NCBI GenBank assembly: GCA_015229115.1
Contig: JADGCH010000016.1
Coordinates: forward strand, 1 to 46,908
Length of the DNA: 46,908 nt
Origin: Magnetococcales bacterium
GTDB taxonomy: Bacteria > Pseudomonadota > Magnetococcia > Magnetococcales > JADGCH01
Reading direction: 5' to 3'
Shown in pieces: positions 35,321-44,400 of the stretch (positions within the stretch are counted from its first letter, which is position 1; the number at the start of each line of letters is the position of its first letter). The notes below the pieces were generated by a model, which made no database searches, had not been told where the DNA came from, and saw only the letters and a list, made by a program, of their open reading frames with translations. A program made the position numbers and the translations under genes.

Positions 35321-35773
35321 TCAGCGCACTACCTGCACATCGTTACCAAAGATTTCCTGCAAAGAACGAGCATCCAAAATGCGGTTGGTCCATGCTGCCA
35401 AAGCCTCCATGTCGGCGTCAAGAACTCTCCGTTCGACCCAACCAGGGAGGGTTGGAAAACGGCGGCGAAGCTGGCGGAGTAAAAAGTTGGCCCCACCCTG
35501 GCGCTCACCATCTTGTTTGCCAATCTTAATTCCTTTCTGGACATTCTCCTGCGCAAATTGTGACATCATGGCCTCTTCCTCCTGCGGTAACACACGTTGA
35601 ACAATTTCACGCAATATCTGCTCGTCATAAGCGGGGTAGCTCTCAGCAAGATAACGAAACACCAATGGCAGCTCCTCCGGTGCTTCCAGCAACGCATCAA
35701 TGATCAGTTCCTTGGCTTGCAACTGCTGTTTGTCACGGGTGGCGTATCTGTTACCCGTCGGCTGGCCAGCCAT
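35321..35773 (-). pseudogene. C-terminal remnant of Rpn-family nuclease (DUF4351)
   Basis: The 150-residue frame matches only the end of Rpn/PD-(D/E)XK transposase-like proteins: a helical region (LPLVFRYLAESYPAYDEQIL), a basic Gly/Lys/Gln spacer (VQKGIKIGKQDGERQGG) and the DUF4351 tail LLRQLRRRFPTLPGWVERRVLDAD through LDARSLQEIF. The N-terminal nuclease domain with its D and ExK residues is absent. The first residues (MAGQPTGNRYATRD) come from an out-of-frame reading of the neighbouring MFS gene, with which it overlaps by 70 bases. Rpn proteins promote RecA-independent recombination and are often fragmented. This one is very likely inactive, and the fragment marks an old insertion or deletion. 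Confidence 0.75.
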
Positions 35774-36897
35774 CCCAAAGAGGCCACACAGGCCATCACC
35801 AGGAATAAGGTTGCTGCTCCCCTATCAGCAAAGAGAGAACCGGCAGCAGCCAATCCCAAACTACCACCCACCCCATAGGCTAACGAGGCATACCAAGCTT
35901 GTGCCGTTGCCCGCGCCGCCGGACTGGAATGATGGTAGATCCAGCGCACCGACGCAATATGGAAGGCAGCAAAAGTAAAAGCATGCAACAGTTGTCCAGC
36001 CAATAACAGTGACCATGTTGGTGGCATGGCATACATCGACCAGCGCAGTACCGCCATCAACAGGGACAGCGACAACACCGGTACGATGCCCCACCGGCCT
36101 AATAACCGCGATGAATAGCTCATCAGAACGATTTCGGCCACAACACCCAGGGTCCACAACAGACCAATGGCGGTAGCGCTAAAACCATGTTGCTGTAGAT
36201 GAAGCGACATGAAACCATAATAGGCTCCATGTGAGAACTGCATCGCCATGGCTGCCAGATAAAACCAGGGAGCTGATGGATGATACCACGGTGACCAGGA
36301 AACCGGAGTGGTGACGGCCGGTCCCGTCGTGGTGGTTGCTGATGCTGTCGTTGATTGCTGCGGTACCAGCAGCGACAGCATAGCCCCTACCACCAACCAG
36401 CCCCAGATGATGGGTAACAGCAGCGCGGGTTGCGTCCGATCCAGAAGCCACCCCACGCCAAAGGAGGTCACGATAAAACCGACCGAGCCCCAGCGCCGTA
36501 TCTTGCCATAAGCCCCATCCTGACCTGAGACCACCTCCAGAGTCGTGGTCTCGACCAGGGCCATGGGCCCGCTGTTACAGAAGTTATAAACCGCTGTCAC
36601 CCAGGCCATCTCATCAAAGTCACGGCTAAAGAAGAAGAGTGTGAAAGAAGCCGACGTCAACAGGGTTGCCACGATCGTGACACGATAACGGCCGACCCGG
36701 TCGGCCAACTGACCCCAGAACAGCGGCGCAACGACCTTGACCCCCAAGGCGATCGCCGTCAGCCAGCCGATCTGTTGCAGGTTAAAACCAATGCTGTGCA
36801 GATAAACGGGCCAATAGGGCAACCAGCTGCCTAGGGCCGCAAAGTAGCAACCGTAGAAACTGGCCAGCAGGACAGTCTGCCTGCGACTGACTCCCAC
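35704..36897 (-). CDS. MFS transporter, PPP/HcaT-like family
   Basis: The 397-residue protein has about twelve hydrophobic helices and the MFS_1_like layout: SFYGCYFAALGSWLPYWPVYLHSIGF at the start, WGQLADRVGRYR in the first cytoplasmic loop and YGKIRRWGSVGFI before the fifth helix. Relatives include HcaT-type phenylpropionate carriers and NupG-like nucleoside carriers. The substrate here is unknown. The GTG at 36897 is used because upstream residues lie inside the DUF2782 gene. The final 14 residues run into the Rpn remnant in another frame, so the native tail is probably altered. Confidence 0.85.
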   Translation of the reverse strand: MGVSRRQTVLLASFYGCYFAALGSWLPYWPVYLHSIGFNLQQIGWLTAIALGVKVVAPLFWGQLADRVGRYRVTIVATLLTSASFTLFFFSRDFDEMAWVTAVYNFCNSGPMALVETTTLEVVSGQDGAYGKIRRWGSVGFIVTSFGVGWLLDRTQPALLLPIIWGWLVVGAMLSLLVPQQSTTASATTTTGPAVTTPVSWSPWYHPSAPWFYLAAMAMQFSHGAYYGFMSLHLQQHGFSATAIGLLWTLGVVAEIVLMSYSSRLLGRWGIVPVLSLSLLMAVLRWSMYAMPPTWSLLLAGQLLHAFTFAAFHIASVRWIYHHSSPAARATAQAWYASLAYGVGGSLGLAAAGSLFADRGAATLFLVMACVASLGWLASRRVTDTPPVTNSSCKPRN

Positions 36898-36907
36898 ACC
36901 GGTGGTT

Positions 36908-37261
36908 TCAGAAACGGGAGAAAATCCACTGCGGGACCAACAACTGCGGACCCTGCTGACTGCTATCGTGACTCTCGAACAGGCCCTTACCATTGGGATC
37001 GACCAAATAATAGGGCGGCGCCCCGTTAGACGGGCGGATTTCCATCTGGAAAGGCTGTCCCCTCAGCAAAAATTCACGGATTTGGGTTCCGGAGGCATCT
37101 TCATAGAGACGAATAACCATACCGCCACCCTCAGCACCTTCGGCTACCTGTTCCCGTAGTTCAGACACCAAGGCGCCACGAGCGGGAGGGGGATCGGCCC
37201 ATCCGGATGGTGCGGCAGCCGTCAACAGCAGAATCACCACAAGAAGGGGGCTGGTTTTCAT
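36908..37261 (-). CDS. DUF2782-family exported protein
   Basis: The 117-residue protein has a signal peptide (MKTSPLLVVILLLTAAAPSGWADP) and a DUF2782 domain with IREFLLRGQPFQMEIRPSNGAPPYYLVDPNGKGLF and the closing QWIFSRF. The family is small, periplasmic and found mainly in Gammaproteobacteria, often near polA, and its role is unknown. The chosen ATG at 37261 has AGGAGCG at a good distance and lies 13 bases after the exporter gene. Longer frames upstream lack a signal peptide at the N-terminus. Confidence 0.85.
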   Translation of the reverse strand: MKTSPLLVVILLLTAAAPSGWADPPPARGALVSELREQVAEGAEGGGMVIRLYEDASGTQIREFLLRGQPFQMEIRPSNGAPPYYLVDPNGKGLFESHDSSQQGPQLLVPQWIFSRF

Positions 37262-37274
37262 GGTCAATCGCTCC

Positions 37275-39497
37275 TTACATGAACTTGGTCTGTTGATGCC
37301 AAAGATTCTGATAGATGGCGCAGCGCGATAACAGTTCTTCATGCGTGCCAAAATCGGCGATGCCTCCCTGGTGAAAAACGACAATCGCATCGGACTGGGT
37401 CAGCATGGTCAGCCTGTGTGACACGATCAAAACGGTTTTACCGGCAGAAATATGTGTCAGGTGCCCCATGAAAATGGCCTCACTTTCAGGATCAAGGGCG
37501 CTGGCCGCCTCATCCAGAATGAGGATACGCGGTCGGGGCAAAATGGCGCGGGCAATGGCCAACCGCTGACGCTGCCCACCGGACAGATTGGCGCCATTTT
37601 CCTCCAGGACAGTGTCATAGCCCTGCGGCAATCGCTCGATGAACTCATCGGCGCCAGACTTGCGTGCAGCATCGACAATCTGATCGAACGTGGCACTGGG
37701 ATTGGCAGCCGCGATATTTTCCCGAATGGTAGCCCGGAAGATGAAATTCTCCTGCAACACCACCCCAATGTTCTGGCGCAGATGGGCCAGATCGAATTCA
37801 CGGATGTCAACTCCGTCGATGCGAATGATCCCCTCCTGAGCCCAATACATACCCTGTAACATACGCGTCAGGGTTGTTTTACCGGAACCGCTACGACCAA
37901 CAATCCCAATCACACTGCCGGCCGGAAAGGTAAGCGTGATACGATCCAGGGCAGCGATGCTGGAGCCAGGGTAACGAAAGGTGACCGCATCGAAGTCGAC
38001 ACGACCCTGTATAACGGGGCGCAAACCACCGATATCCCGTCCTTCCGGTGCACGGTTCATGATCTCTCCCAGCATGCGTATCGACATGCTGGTCTCCTGG
38101 TACTCGTTCACCAGCGAGACGATCTGCACCAGAGGACCGACCACCCGTCCTGAAATCATCTGGAAGGCGATGAGAGCACCGACGGTCAGGGTGTGATCGA
38201 AGACCAGCTGGGCCCCCAGACCAATGACCGCCACCATCATGCCCCGTTCCAGAATGGTTGTCAGGGAGACCGCACTCATGGAGATGATACCGACACGAAA
38301 ATACATGCCGATGGCCTCTGCCGACTTCTGCTCCCATTGGCGACGCTGAACTGGTTCCATAGCCAGCGCCTTGACGGTACGCATGCCGTGAATGGTCTCG
38401 ACCAGCATCGATTGCCGCCCTGCTTCGGCCCGATACAGATCGTTCAAACGAGCCCGGAATGGCTTGATCAGTGCCACCACCACCGAAGCGATCAGGATAG
38501 CGAAGATCAGCACCACCGATCCCAATTGGCCACTATAGAAAAACAGCAGCGGTAAGAAAATGAACAGCGATGTCGTGTCGAGTAGCGTCAGAAACAACCG
38601 ACCCGTCAAAAACTGGCGAATACGCTCCACCTGCTGCATATGGCGCACCAGCAGACCAGCCGAGTTAGCCTCAAAGAAATCAATCGGCAAGGATAGCAAA
38701 TGGCTGAAGGTTCGTCGTGCCAGCCGCATGTCAATCTTGTTGGTGGCCCCCAGCAGCAGAAACTGGCGCAAGGCACTGAAGGCCACCTCAAACAGGATGA
38801 CAATGGTGATGCCGATGGTCAGCACATAGAGCGTGGAATAACTCTCATGAACCAGCACCTTATCCATGACCAACTGGAAAAAGATCGGTGACGCCAACGC
38901 GATGAAATGAAGGGTGATCACAGCCACGGCAATATCGCGCAGAGCGGTACGCTGACGCCATATCTCCGGAATGAACCAGCTCAAACCAAAAGGCTGGTTG
39001 GGATCGGTCACGGCATAAGCCCGTTTCAGCAGCAGTACCGAACCACTCCAGCTACGGCAAAAGCTCTCCTGATTCACCAGAATGGGTTCCACCCGACTGG
39101 CCAGCGGATCGAGCACCGCCACCTGGAAGTCGTCCTGCTCCGACGCCTTGTGGATACCGACGACAATGACGCCATTGCCGTTTTTCAACCGCGCCAGCAG
39201 GGGAAACAACCCGCGCATTTTCTGGGTCAGTGTTTCCCAGTTGATCTGCTCAATCTTGGCCTTGAAGCTGTTTTCCTCGGCCATGCGCCGCACCATATCC
39301 AGCGATGGCTCCTCAGCGGCCAGAGCATAATTATGGATCAACCGGTCCGGTGACAGGATAATGCCGTGATGCTGGGCAATCGCGGCCAGACACTGAACAC
39401 AGGTATGGGGAAAAGGGGCTTCTTTCTGTTTTTCCTCGGTATCAGAGGGTTGAATACCCTGATCCGACTCTGCTGCAGCAACCATGCCTTCAATCAT
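37275..39497 (-). CDS. Type I secretion ABC exporter with inactive C39-like domain
   Basis: The 740-residue exporter resembles HlyB/RtxB/LapB. Residues 30-150 form a C39 peptidase-like domain (HTCVQCLAAIAQHHGI to QVAVLDPLASRVEPI) but lack the catalytic QxxxDC cysteine and the histidine. A six-helix membrane domain follows (about 175-450) with FFEANSAGLLVRHMQQVERIR. The ATPase has Walker A GRSGSGKTTLTRML, the signature LSGGQRQRLAIARAIL and Walker B ILILDEAASALD. Exporters of this type use the inactive domain to hold unfolded substrates and work with an adaptor (HlyD) and TolC. Neither is in the window. It is 10 bases downstream of a C11 protease gene. An alternative start is ATG 39485. Confidence 0.92.
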   Translation of the reverse strand: MIEGMVAAAESDQGIQPSDTEEKQKEAPFPHTCVQCLAAIAQHHGIILSPDRLIHNYALAAEEPSLDMVRRMAEENSFKAKIEQINWETLTQKMRGLFPLLARLKNGNGVIVVGIHKASEQDDFQVAVLDPLASRVEPILVNQESFCRSWSGSVLLLKRAYAVTDPNQPFGLSWFIPEIWRQRTALRDIAVAVITLHFIALASPIFFQLVMDKVLVHESYSTLYVLTIGITIVILFEVAFSALRQFLLLGATNKIDMRLARRTFSHLLSLPIDFFEANSAGLLVRHMQQVERIRQFLTGRLFLTLLDTTSLFIFLPLLFFYSGQLGSVVLIFAILIASVVVALIKPFRARLNDLYRAEAGRQSMLVETIHGMRTVKALAMEPVQRRQWEQKSAEAIGMYFRVGIISMSAVSLTTILERGMMVAVIGLGAQLVFDHTLTVGALIAFQMISGRVVGPLVQIVSLVNEYQETSMSIRMLGEIMNRAPEGRDIGGLRPVIQGRVDFDAVTFRYPGSSIAALDRITLTFPAGSVIGIVGRSGSGKTTLTRMLQGMYWAQEGIIRIDGVDIREFDLAHLRQNIGVVLQENFIFRATIRENIAAANPSATFDQIVDAARKSGADEFIERLPQGYDTVLEENGANLSGGQRQRLAIARAILPRPRILILDEAASALDPESEAIFMGHLTHISAGKTVLIVSHRLTMLTQSDAIVVFHQGGIADFGTHEELLSRCAIYQNLWHQQTKFM

Positions 39498-39507
39498 CCT
39501 TCATCTA

Positions 39508-41064
39508 TCATGATGGTCCGCTGGCTAACGTCTGGGCGAAAAGGTCCCAGTTGCTTTCCCGCAGGAAACGCCATTTAGCCTCACTGTAAAAACTGACCGG
39601 TGTACTGGCCGGCAGATAGACCGACAAACCCGTGACAGAGTCTGCCCCATACTGGGTATCCATCTGTTGCAGGACGCTATCGCGCAACGCTTGCTGCACA
39701 GCACCCGCCGCTGTAGCGATTGTTGCGGTGCCAACCGTTTGTGTGACACGACGCATGTAATCGCCCAGATCAAGAAAATGCCAGGAATCGTCCACTGGAA
39801 AACTGATTGTCTCGCCCCGAGCGGCACGCATAGCCTGCCAATCCTGATCGGTACCCTCCTGTGCCGCCGTGACGAAACGGTTGATCGCCGCCGTCAAGTC
39901 TGATAAACGGTCGGTACGGATGGCTGACAGCGTGACTGGTGTTTCCACCCCCCGATAAGAAGCCGCATAGTCGGTGACGGCATACCGCGCCAGAGTATCC
40001 ACACCGATAGCAGGTTGCTGGGCCAAACGACCCAACCAGGCCTTATAATCCCAGCCATCAGCGGGAATATCCTCTTCTGAAGCGACCACCACGTCGGTAT
40101 AGGATGCCAGATCGACTGCCTGCTCGACCATGCCCTGTAGACAGGTATCGAAACCGACCAGATCAAAATGGATGCCAGAACTGGCTATGGCACGACTCAT
40201 CTGGTGCACCGGCATCAGATAATCGCCACTGCTTTCGTCGGCACAGGTGCCGTAAATACCGCCACCATGGCCCCAAATGACCAGCGCGTAGTGGTCGGCT
40301 GGTTGGGTCATGCTACTCCAGCGGATAAAATCGGCCAACGTGCCGGAAGAGCTGGTATTGAGCTCGCCGACGGAAACCAAGGTAGAGGTGACACGACCAC
40401 TGTTGTTATCGTGCTGGATTACCCCATGCCGTGTATCACTCCAGTTGCCCCACTCCTGACTATAGACCGGAGAACGATCCAGTAGTACGGCGACATGGAC
40501 CGATTCTGGCAGTGCTACCGACTCCATCTCGTTGAGATCAGCCGAGGCATGCTCTTCCAGGTTGTTGTCCGCCGCCATGTAGACCATGATGGTCCAACGC
40601 TCTGATTGCGACGGAGCAGCCGCTGCCTGCGCTTTCTCATCGGCCGCGACGGTCACCTCCACCGGTGTCGCAGTCCTGACTGGCAGGACCAAACGCCGGA
40701 CCGAAGCACCAGATGCCACATCAGCGGGCAGAGACGGCAACACGATTGCCTGCCGATCTGTCGTCATTCCCTGGTCGTGACCCAACAGGCCTGATGTCAG
40801 CAAGCCACCCTGCCGAATCACGGCAGACTCCGCCACCACTGGATGAGAGCTACGCTTCACGCGGGCATGGACGACGCTTTCCTTCCCACGCAACCTCACC
40901 CCCTCAGTCCCCGTCTCCATCCATGGCGAGGGGGAGATAGGATGGAGACGGGTTGGAGATGAGGTCGCCATCGAAAAATCGGCGACAGCCCTCCGGACCA
41001 CAGCAGCAGCATGGTGATCGTTGCCACCACTGAACGTGACTACACGGCGGTCAGAGGAGCGCAT
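39508..41064 (-). CDS. Clostripain-like (C11) cysteine protease
   Basis: This 518-residue protein has a C11 peptidase domain from about residue 155. Its catalytic His lies in VIWGHGGG and its catalytic Cys in VGFDTCLQGMVE. Other landmarks are WTIMVYMAADNNLEEHA and GNWSDTRHGVIQHD. C11 enzymes cut after basic residues and belong to the caspase clan. Residues 1-150 are Pro/Ser/Val-rich and have no signal peptide. Part of that region is encoded by a REP-like palindrome. The catalytic domain is a close paralogue of that at the end of the 1712-residue protein, and the gene sits directly upstream of a type I exporter. An intact frame suggests that the gene is used, although its ribosome-binding site is weak. 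Confidence 0.9.
   Translation of the reverse strand: MRSSDRRVVTFSGGNDHHAAAVVRRAVADFSMATSSPTRLHPISPSPWMETGTEGVRLRGKESVVHARVKRSSHPVVAESAVIRQGGLLTSGLLGHDQGMTTDRQAIVLPSLPADVASGASVRRLVLPVRTATPVEVTVAADEKAQAAAAPSQSERWTIMVYMAADNNLEEHASADLNEMESVALPESVHVAVLLDRSPVYSQEWGNWSDTRHGVIQHDNNSGRVTSTLVSVGELNTSSSGTLADFIRWSSMTQPADHYALVIWGHGGGIYGTCADESSGDYLMPVHQMSRAIASSGIHFDLVGFDTCLQGMVEQAVDLASYTDVVVASEEDIPADGWDYKAWLGRLAQQPAIGVDTLARYAVTDYAASYRGVETPVTLSAIRTDRLSDLTAAINRFVTAAQEGTDQDWQAMRAARGETISFPVDDSWHFLDLGDYMRRVTQTVGTATIATAAGAVQQALRDSVLQQMDTQYGADSVTGLSVYLPASTPVSFYSEAKWRFLRESNWDLFAQTLASGPS
40893..40965. repeat. REP-like palindrome inside the C11 protease gene
   Basis: The arms CCCGTCTCCATCC (40910-40922) and GGATGGAGACGGG (40940-40952) are perfect 13-base reverse complements with a 17-base loop. 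Outer arms ACCTCA (40893-40898) and TGAGGT (40960-40965) also match. The C/T-rich left half and G/A-rich right half are typical of REP or MITE-like intergenic repeats. It lies in frame in the N-terminal coding region, about residues 34-57 of the protease. No second copy was noticed in this window. Confidence 0.7.
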
Positions 41065-41070
41065 GTCTCG

Positions 41071-41379
41071 CTATGGCTTAAAATTAGGCGATACGACCGG
41101 CTCTGATGGCTTTGGTAGCGTGCTGGGAGCGGGAGCCGCAGCGGGTTGCTGCATGCTGACCACACCAGCTTCCACCAATTTCTTCATGACGTTCTCGGCA
41201 ATGTTGAACGAACGAACAAAGCCATCAATTGGCATAATCAGACGCTGTCGTGGCTCCATACGCGGATTTTGGTTGTTGGCAGCCGAGGTAGGATCCATCA
41301 CCACCAGATCAATCCGCACTACGCCGTTGTTGACGGCAATATTGCCGATACCATCCGCAAACAATTCAGTCACCATCAT
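41071..41379 (-). CDS. Small unknown protein between the two C11 protease genes
   Basis: I do not recognise this 102-residue protein. It has an N-terminal beta-rich part (VTELFADGIGNIAVNNGVVRIDLVVMD), a middle with QRLIMPIDGFVRSFNIAENVMKKLVEAGVV, and a Pro/Ala/Ser-rich tail. No signal peptide, cysteine pair or membrane helix is present. AGAGG lies four bases before the ATG at 41379. A GTG at 41382 and another ATG at 41376 are alternatives. It ends six bases before the next C11 gene, so the two are likely co-expressed. Given its place it might be a chaperone, inhibitor or assembly factor for the proteases, but that is inference only. Confidence 0.65.
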   Translation of the reverse strand: MMVTELFADGIGNIAVNNGVVRIDLVVMDPTSAANNQNPRMEPRQRLIMPIDGFVRSFNIAENVMKKLVEAGVVSMQQPAAAPAPSTLPKPSEPVVSPNFKP

Positions 41380-41454
41380 CACACCTCTTTACAAGCTGAA
41401 ATCAAACCGTCCGCCATGATACCCCATTTTCGTCGTTATGACACCCATCAATCT

Positions 41455-44400
41455 TCACACCACCAGCTTACCGACAAACTGATCCCAATTGGTATCCTTA
41501 AGGAAAGCCCAGTTGCTACCATTGTAACTGCTGGTCAACTCTCCTTTTGAACCTGGCAAATAGACACTGAGGCCACTGCTGCCGGCAAAATCGGAGTATT
41601 GCTGAATGACAGCACCGGTCAAGGCCTGGCTAACATCACGCGCCGCTTTGCCGATGGCCGAGCTGGTACCGAAGCTGCTGCTGACACGATTCATGTAGTC
41701 GCCCAAATCAAGATAGTCCCAGCCTGGCTTGCCAGCTTCGACAGGAAAATCCAGCACCGCAGCTGTACCGGTACGGGCTGTTCTGAGCTTGCTCCAGCTG
41801 GCCGTGCTGGTATCAGCCAAAACGGCTTTGGTGAAATCGTTGATACGCGCTGTCAGAGTGGGAATCTTGCTGGTATCAATAGCCGACAGGGTCACCTTCT
41901 CACCGCTGTTGGCATAGCTGGCACCAAAGGTATCGACGATGGTTTTGGACAGGGCCTTGGCATCCATGGTGGCGGTGCTGGTTGTCCCAGCCGACAGCGC
42001 CGATAACCAGCGATCGTAAGCCCAACCATCGCCGGGTTCGGTCTGCTCCGATGCCACGACGACTCCGGTGTAGGCACGCAGATCGTCCACCTGCTCTACC
42101 ATGCCTTGCAAGCAAGTGTCAAAACCGATGATGTCGAACTTAATGTTGGACTGAGCTACGGCATTGGTCATGTCCCCTACCGATAATCCGCTGCCACTGG
42201 TATCGTCGGAGCAGGTGCCGGATAAACCACCACCATGATCCCAAACCACCAGAGCATAGCGGTCGGCACGATAATTGGACGTGCCCCAATCAACAAAGTT
42301 GGCCAGCGTGTTCGGGTTACCGGTATCCAGTTCACCCAGTGAGGTCAGCGATGAGCTGATACGACTGGTATCGTTATCGTGCTGGATAGCACCACGCCGC
42401 GTGTCACTCCAGTTACCATCGGCGGTTGAATAGCCTGCGGAACGATCCACCAGCACCACCACATTGACGTTGTTAGGTAGATTGACCGACTCCATTTCGT
42501 TGATGTCCTGCAAACCAAAGGCCTCCAGGTTATTATCCGCCGCCATATAGACCAGGATCGTCCAGCTGTCGTTGGTTGAAGTCACCAGATTGCCCGGTAC
42601 CACCACGGGGGTCGTGGTGGAAGGCTGTCCTGCCGCTACAGTCAGCGCATAACGGCTATCGGACACCAGCGACCGTGAACGTATGGCGCGATCGCTATAA
42701 GGATAGACCCGCAGGTAGTAATCCCCTTTGGCTAGATTGTCGTATTGGATGGTCTCAGCATCGGTACCGCCATTCAGGCTGTCCCGTATCACCTTGCCAT
42801 CGCGATCCAGCAGCTGCACATCCACGTTGCTGGATAGTCCGGTCATGGACAACCGGAAATTGCTGATCGCTGCTGTTGAGAATTTGTAATAGTCATTGTT
42901 GTCGCCATTACCAACGTAGCCATCCTTGCTGACAGGCGTGGCGTTCAACGTGCCCAGACTGGTGGCACGAGCCATGGTGTTGTCAGCCAGTTCGGGGTTG
43001 TTGCTGGTGATCACAGCGGGTGCCTTCATGTGCAGCGTATAGTCGGTGTCACCGCTTTTGTATTCCACCTTGACGTAGTAGCTACCCGCCCCGAGTTCAG
43101 CAGCCATTTCCTCCGGTGCGTTACCACCATTACGACTGGTCGCTATAACGGTGCTGCCGTCCTGCTTCAGCAAGGTCACATCGGCATCTCCCACCAGGTC
43201 GGTCAATTGCAGCGCCCAGTTACTGGTAGCCGCCAAGGTAAATTTATAATAATCGACGGTATCGTCAGTTCCGACAAAACCGTTCCACTGCTGCTCATCG
43301 CCGCCAACAGTGACCTCCCTGGCCGCACTGGTTTGATTGCCAGCCGTGTCGGCTGGACTGGCATCAAGGGCAGAGAGATTGAGAATATACTCGGTACCAC
43401 CACTGCTGCCAGCATAGGAGATACGCACGTAATAGCGCCCTGTTGCCAGACGGTCCAGATCAAGCGCTTCCGGCACAAAGGTGTTGGCCGATGAACCACT
43501 GGTGGTGGTGCTCAACTTGACCTGACCCGCATCATCCAGCACTGCCATCGTGACGTTGGCGGTCAAACCGGACAGAACGGCATGAACACTGGAGCGCTTG
43601 TCCAGCGTGAACTGGTAGTAGTCATCACGGTCACCGCTACCCACATAATCACGCATGATCCGCCCGTCAGCACCCGGTACACCGATATCCATGGCCTGCT
43701 GCATGGTGTTGGGAGCATGGTCACTGACGGCAACGGTCTCGGCCGCCAAGGTCAGACGATAGTTGCTGCTATCACGATCGGTGTAAACGTGGGCATAATA
43801 GGTACCACTGGCTAGATTGTCATAATGGATAGTCTCGGCACGACTGCCACCGTTGGCTGAGATCTCCATCACCGTACCATCCTGATCCAGTAGGCTGACG
43901 TCTACATCCCCACTCAAGCCCGCGAGGCTCAAACGGAAATCAGCCGGCCCCACCACCTGGAACTGGTAATAATCATCGCCGTCGCTGGCACCGACGAAAT
44001 CGTCGAAGCTCTGTTCTGTCGCACCTAAGGCACCCAGCAACTTGGCACTCCTGAGGTCGTTACCGGCCTGATCCACCGTGTTGCTGACCGCTGCCGCCGC
44101 TGACAAGCTCAGAGTGTAATTGGTGACGCCACTGGCCGGTGACACCAGCAGATAGTAGTTGCCAGCAGTCAACAGATTGTACTGGATACGCTCATCCGTG
44201 GCACCGCCCTGTCTGCTGGCAACCAGCAGCTTGCCGTCCTTGTCCAGCAACGCCAAGTCAGCATCGTTGGCCAAATCAGTCAGATTGACCGATAGGGCGC
44301 TGTTACCAGTAACTCTAAACTTGTAGTAGTCGTTTTTATCGTTGCCACCCACGGCATCACGCCATGACTGAACCGCAGTGGTCAACGTTCCGAGGTCCCT

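Noticed and set aside
37275-39497. Bacteriocin-processing exporter with an active C39 protease
   Set aside because: The catalytic cysteine and histidine of C39 are absent, so the domain cannot cut a leader peptide in the usual way.
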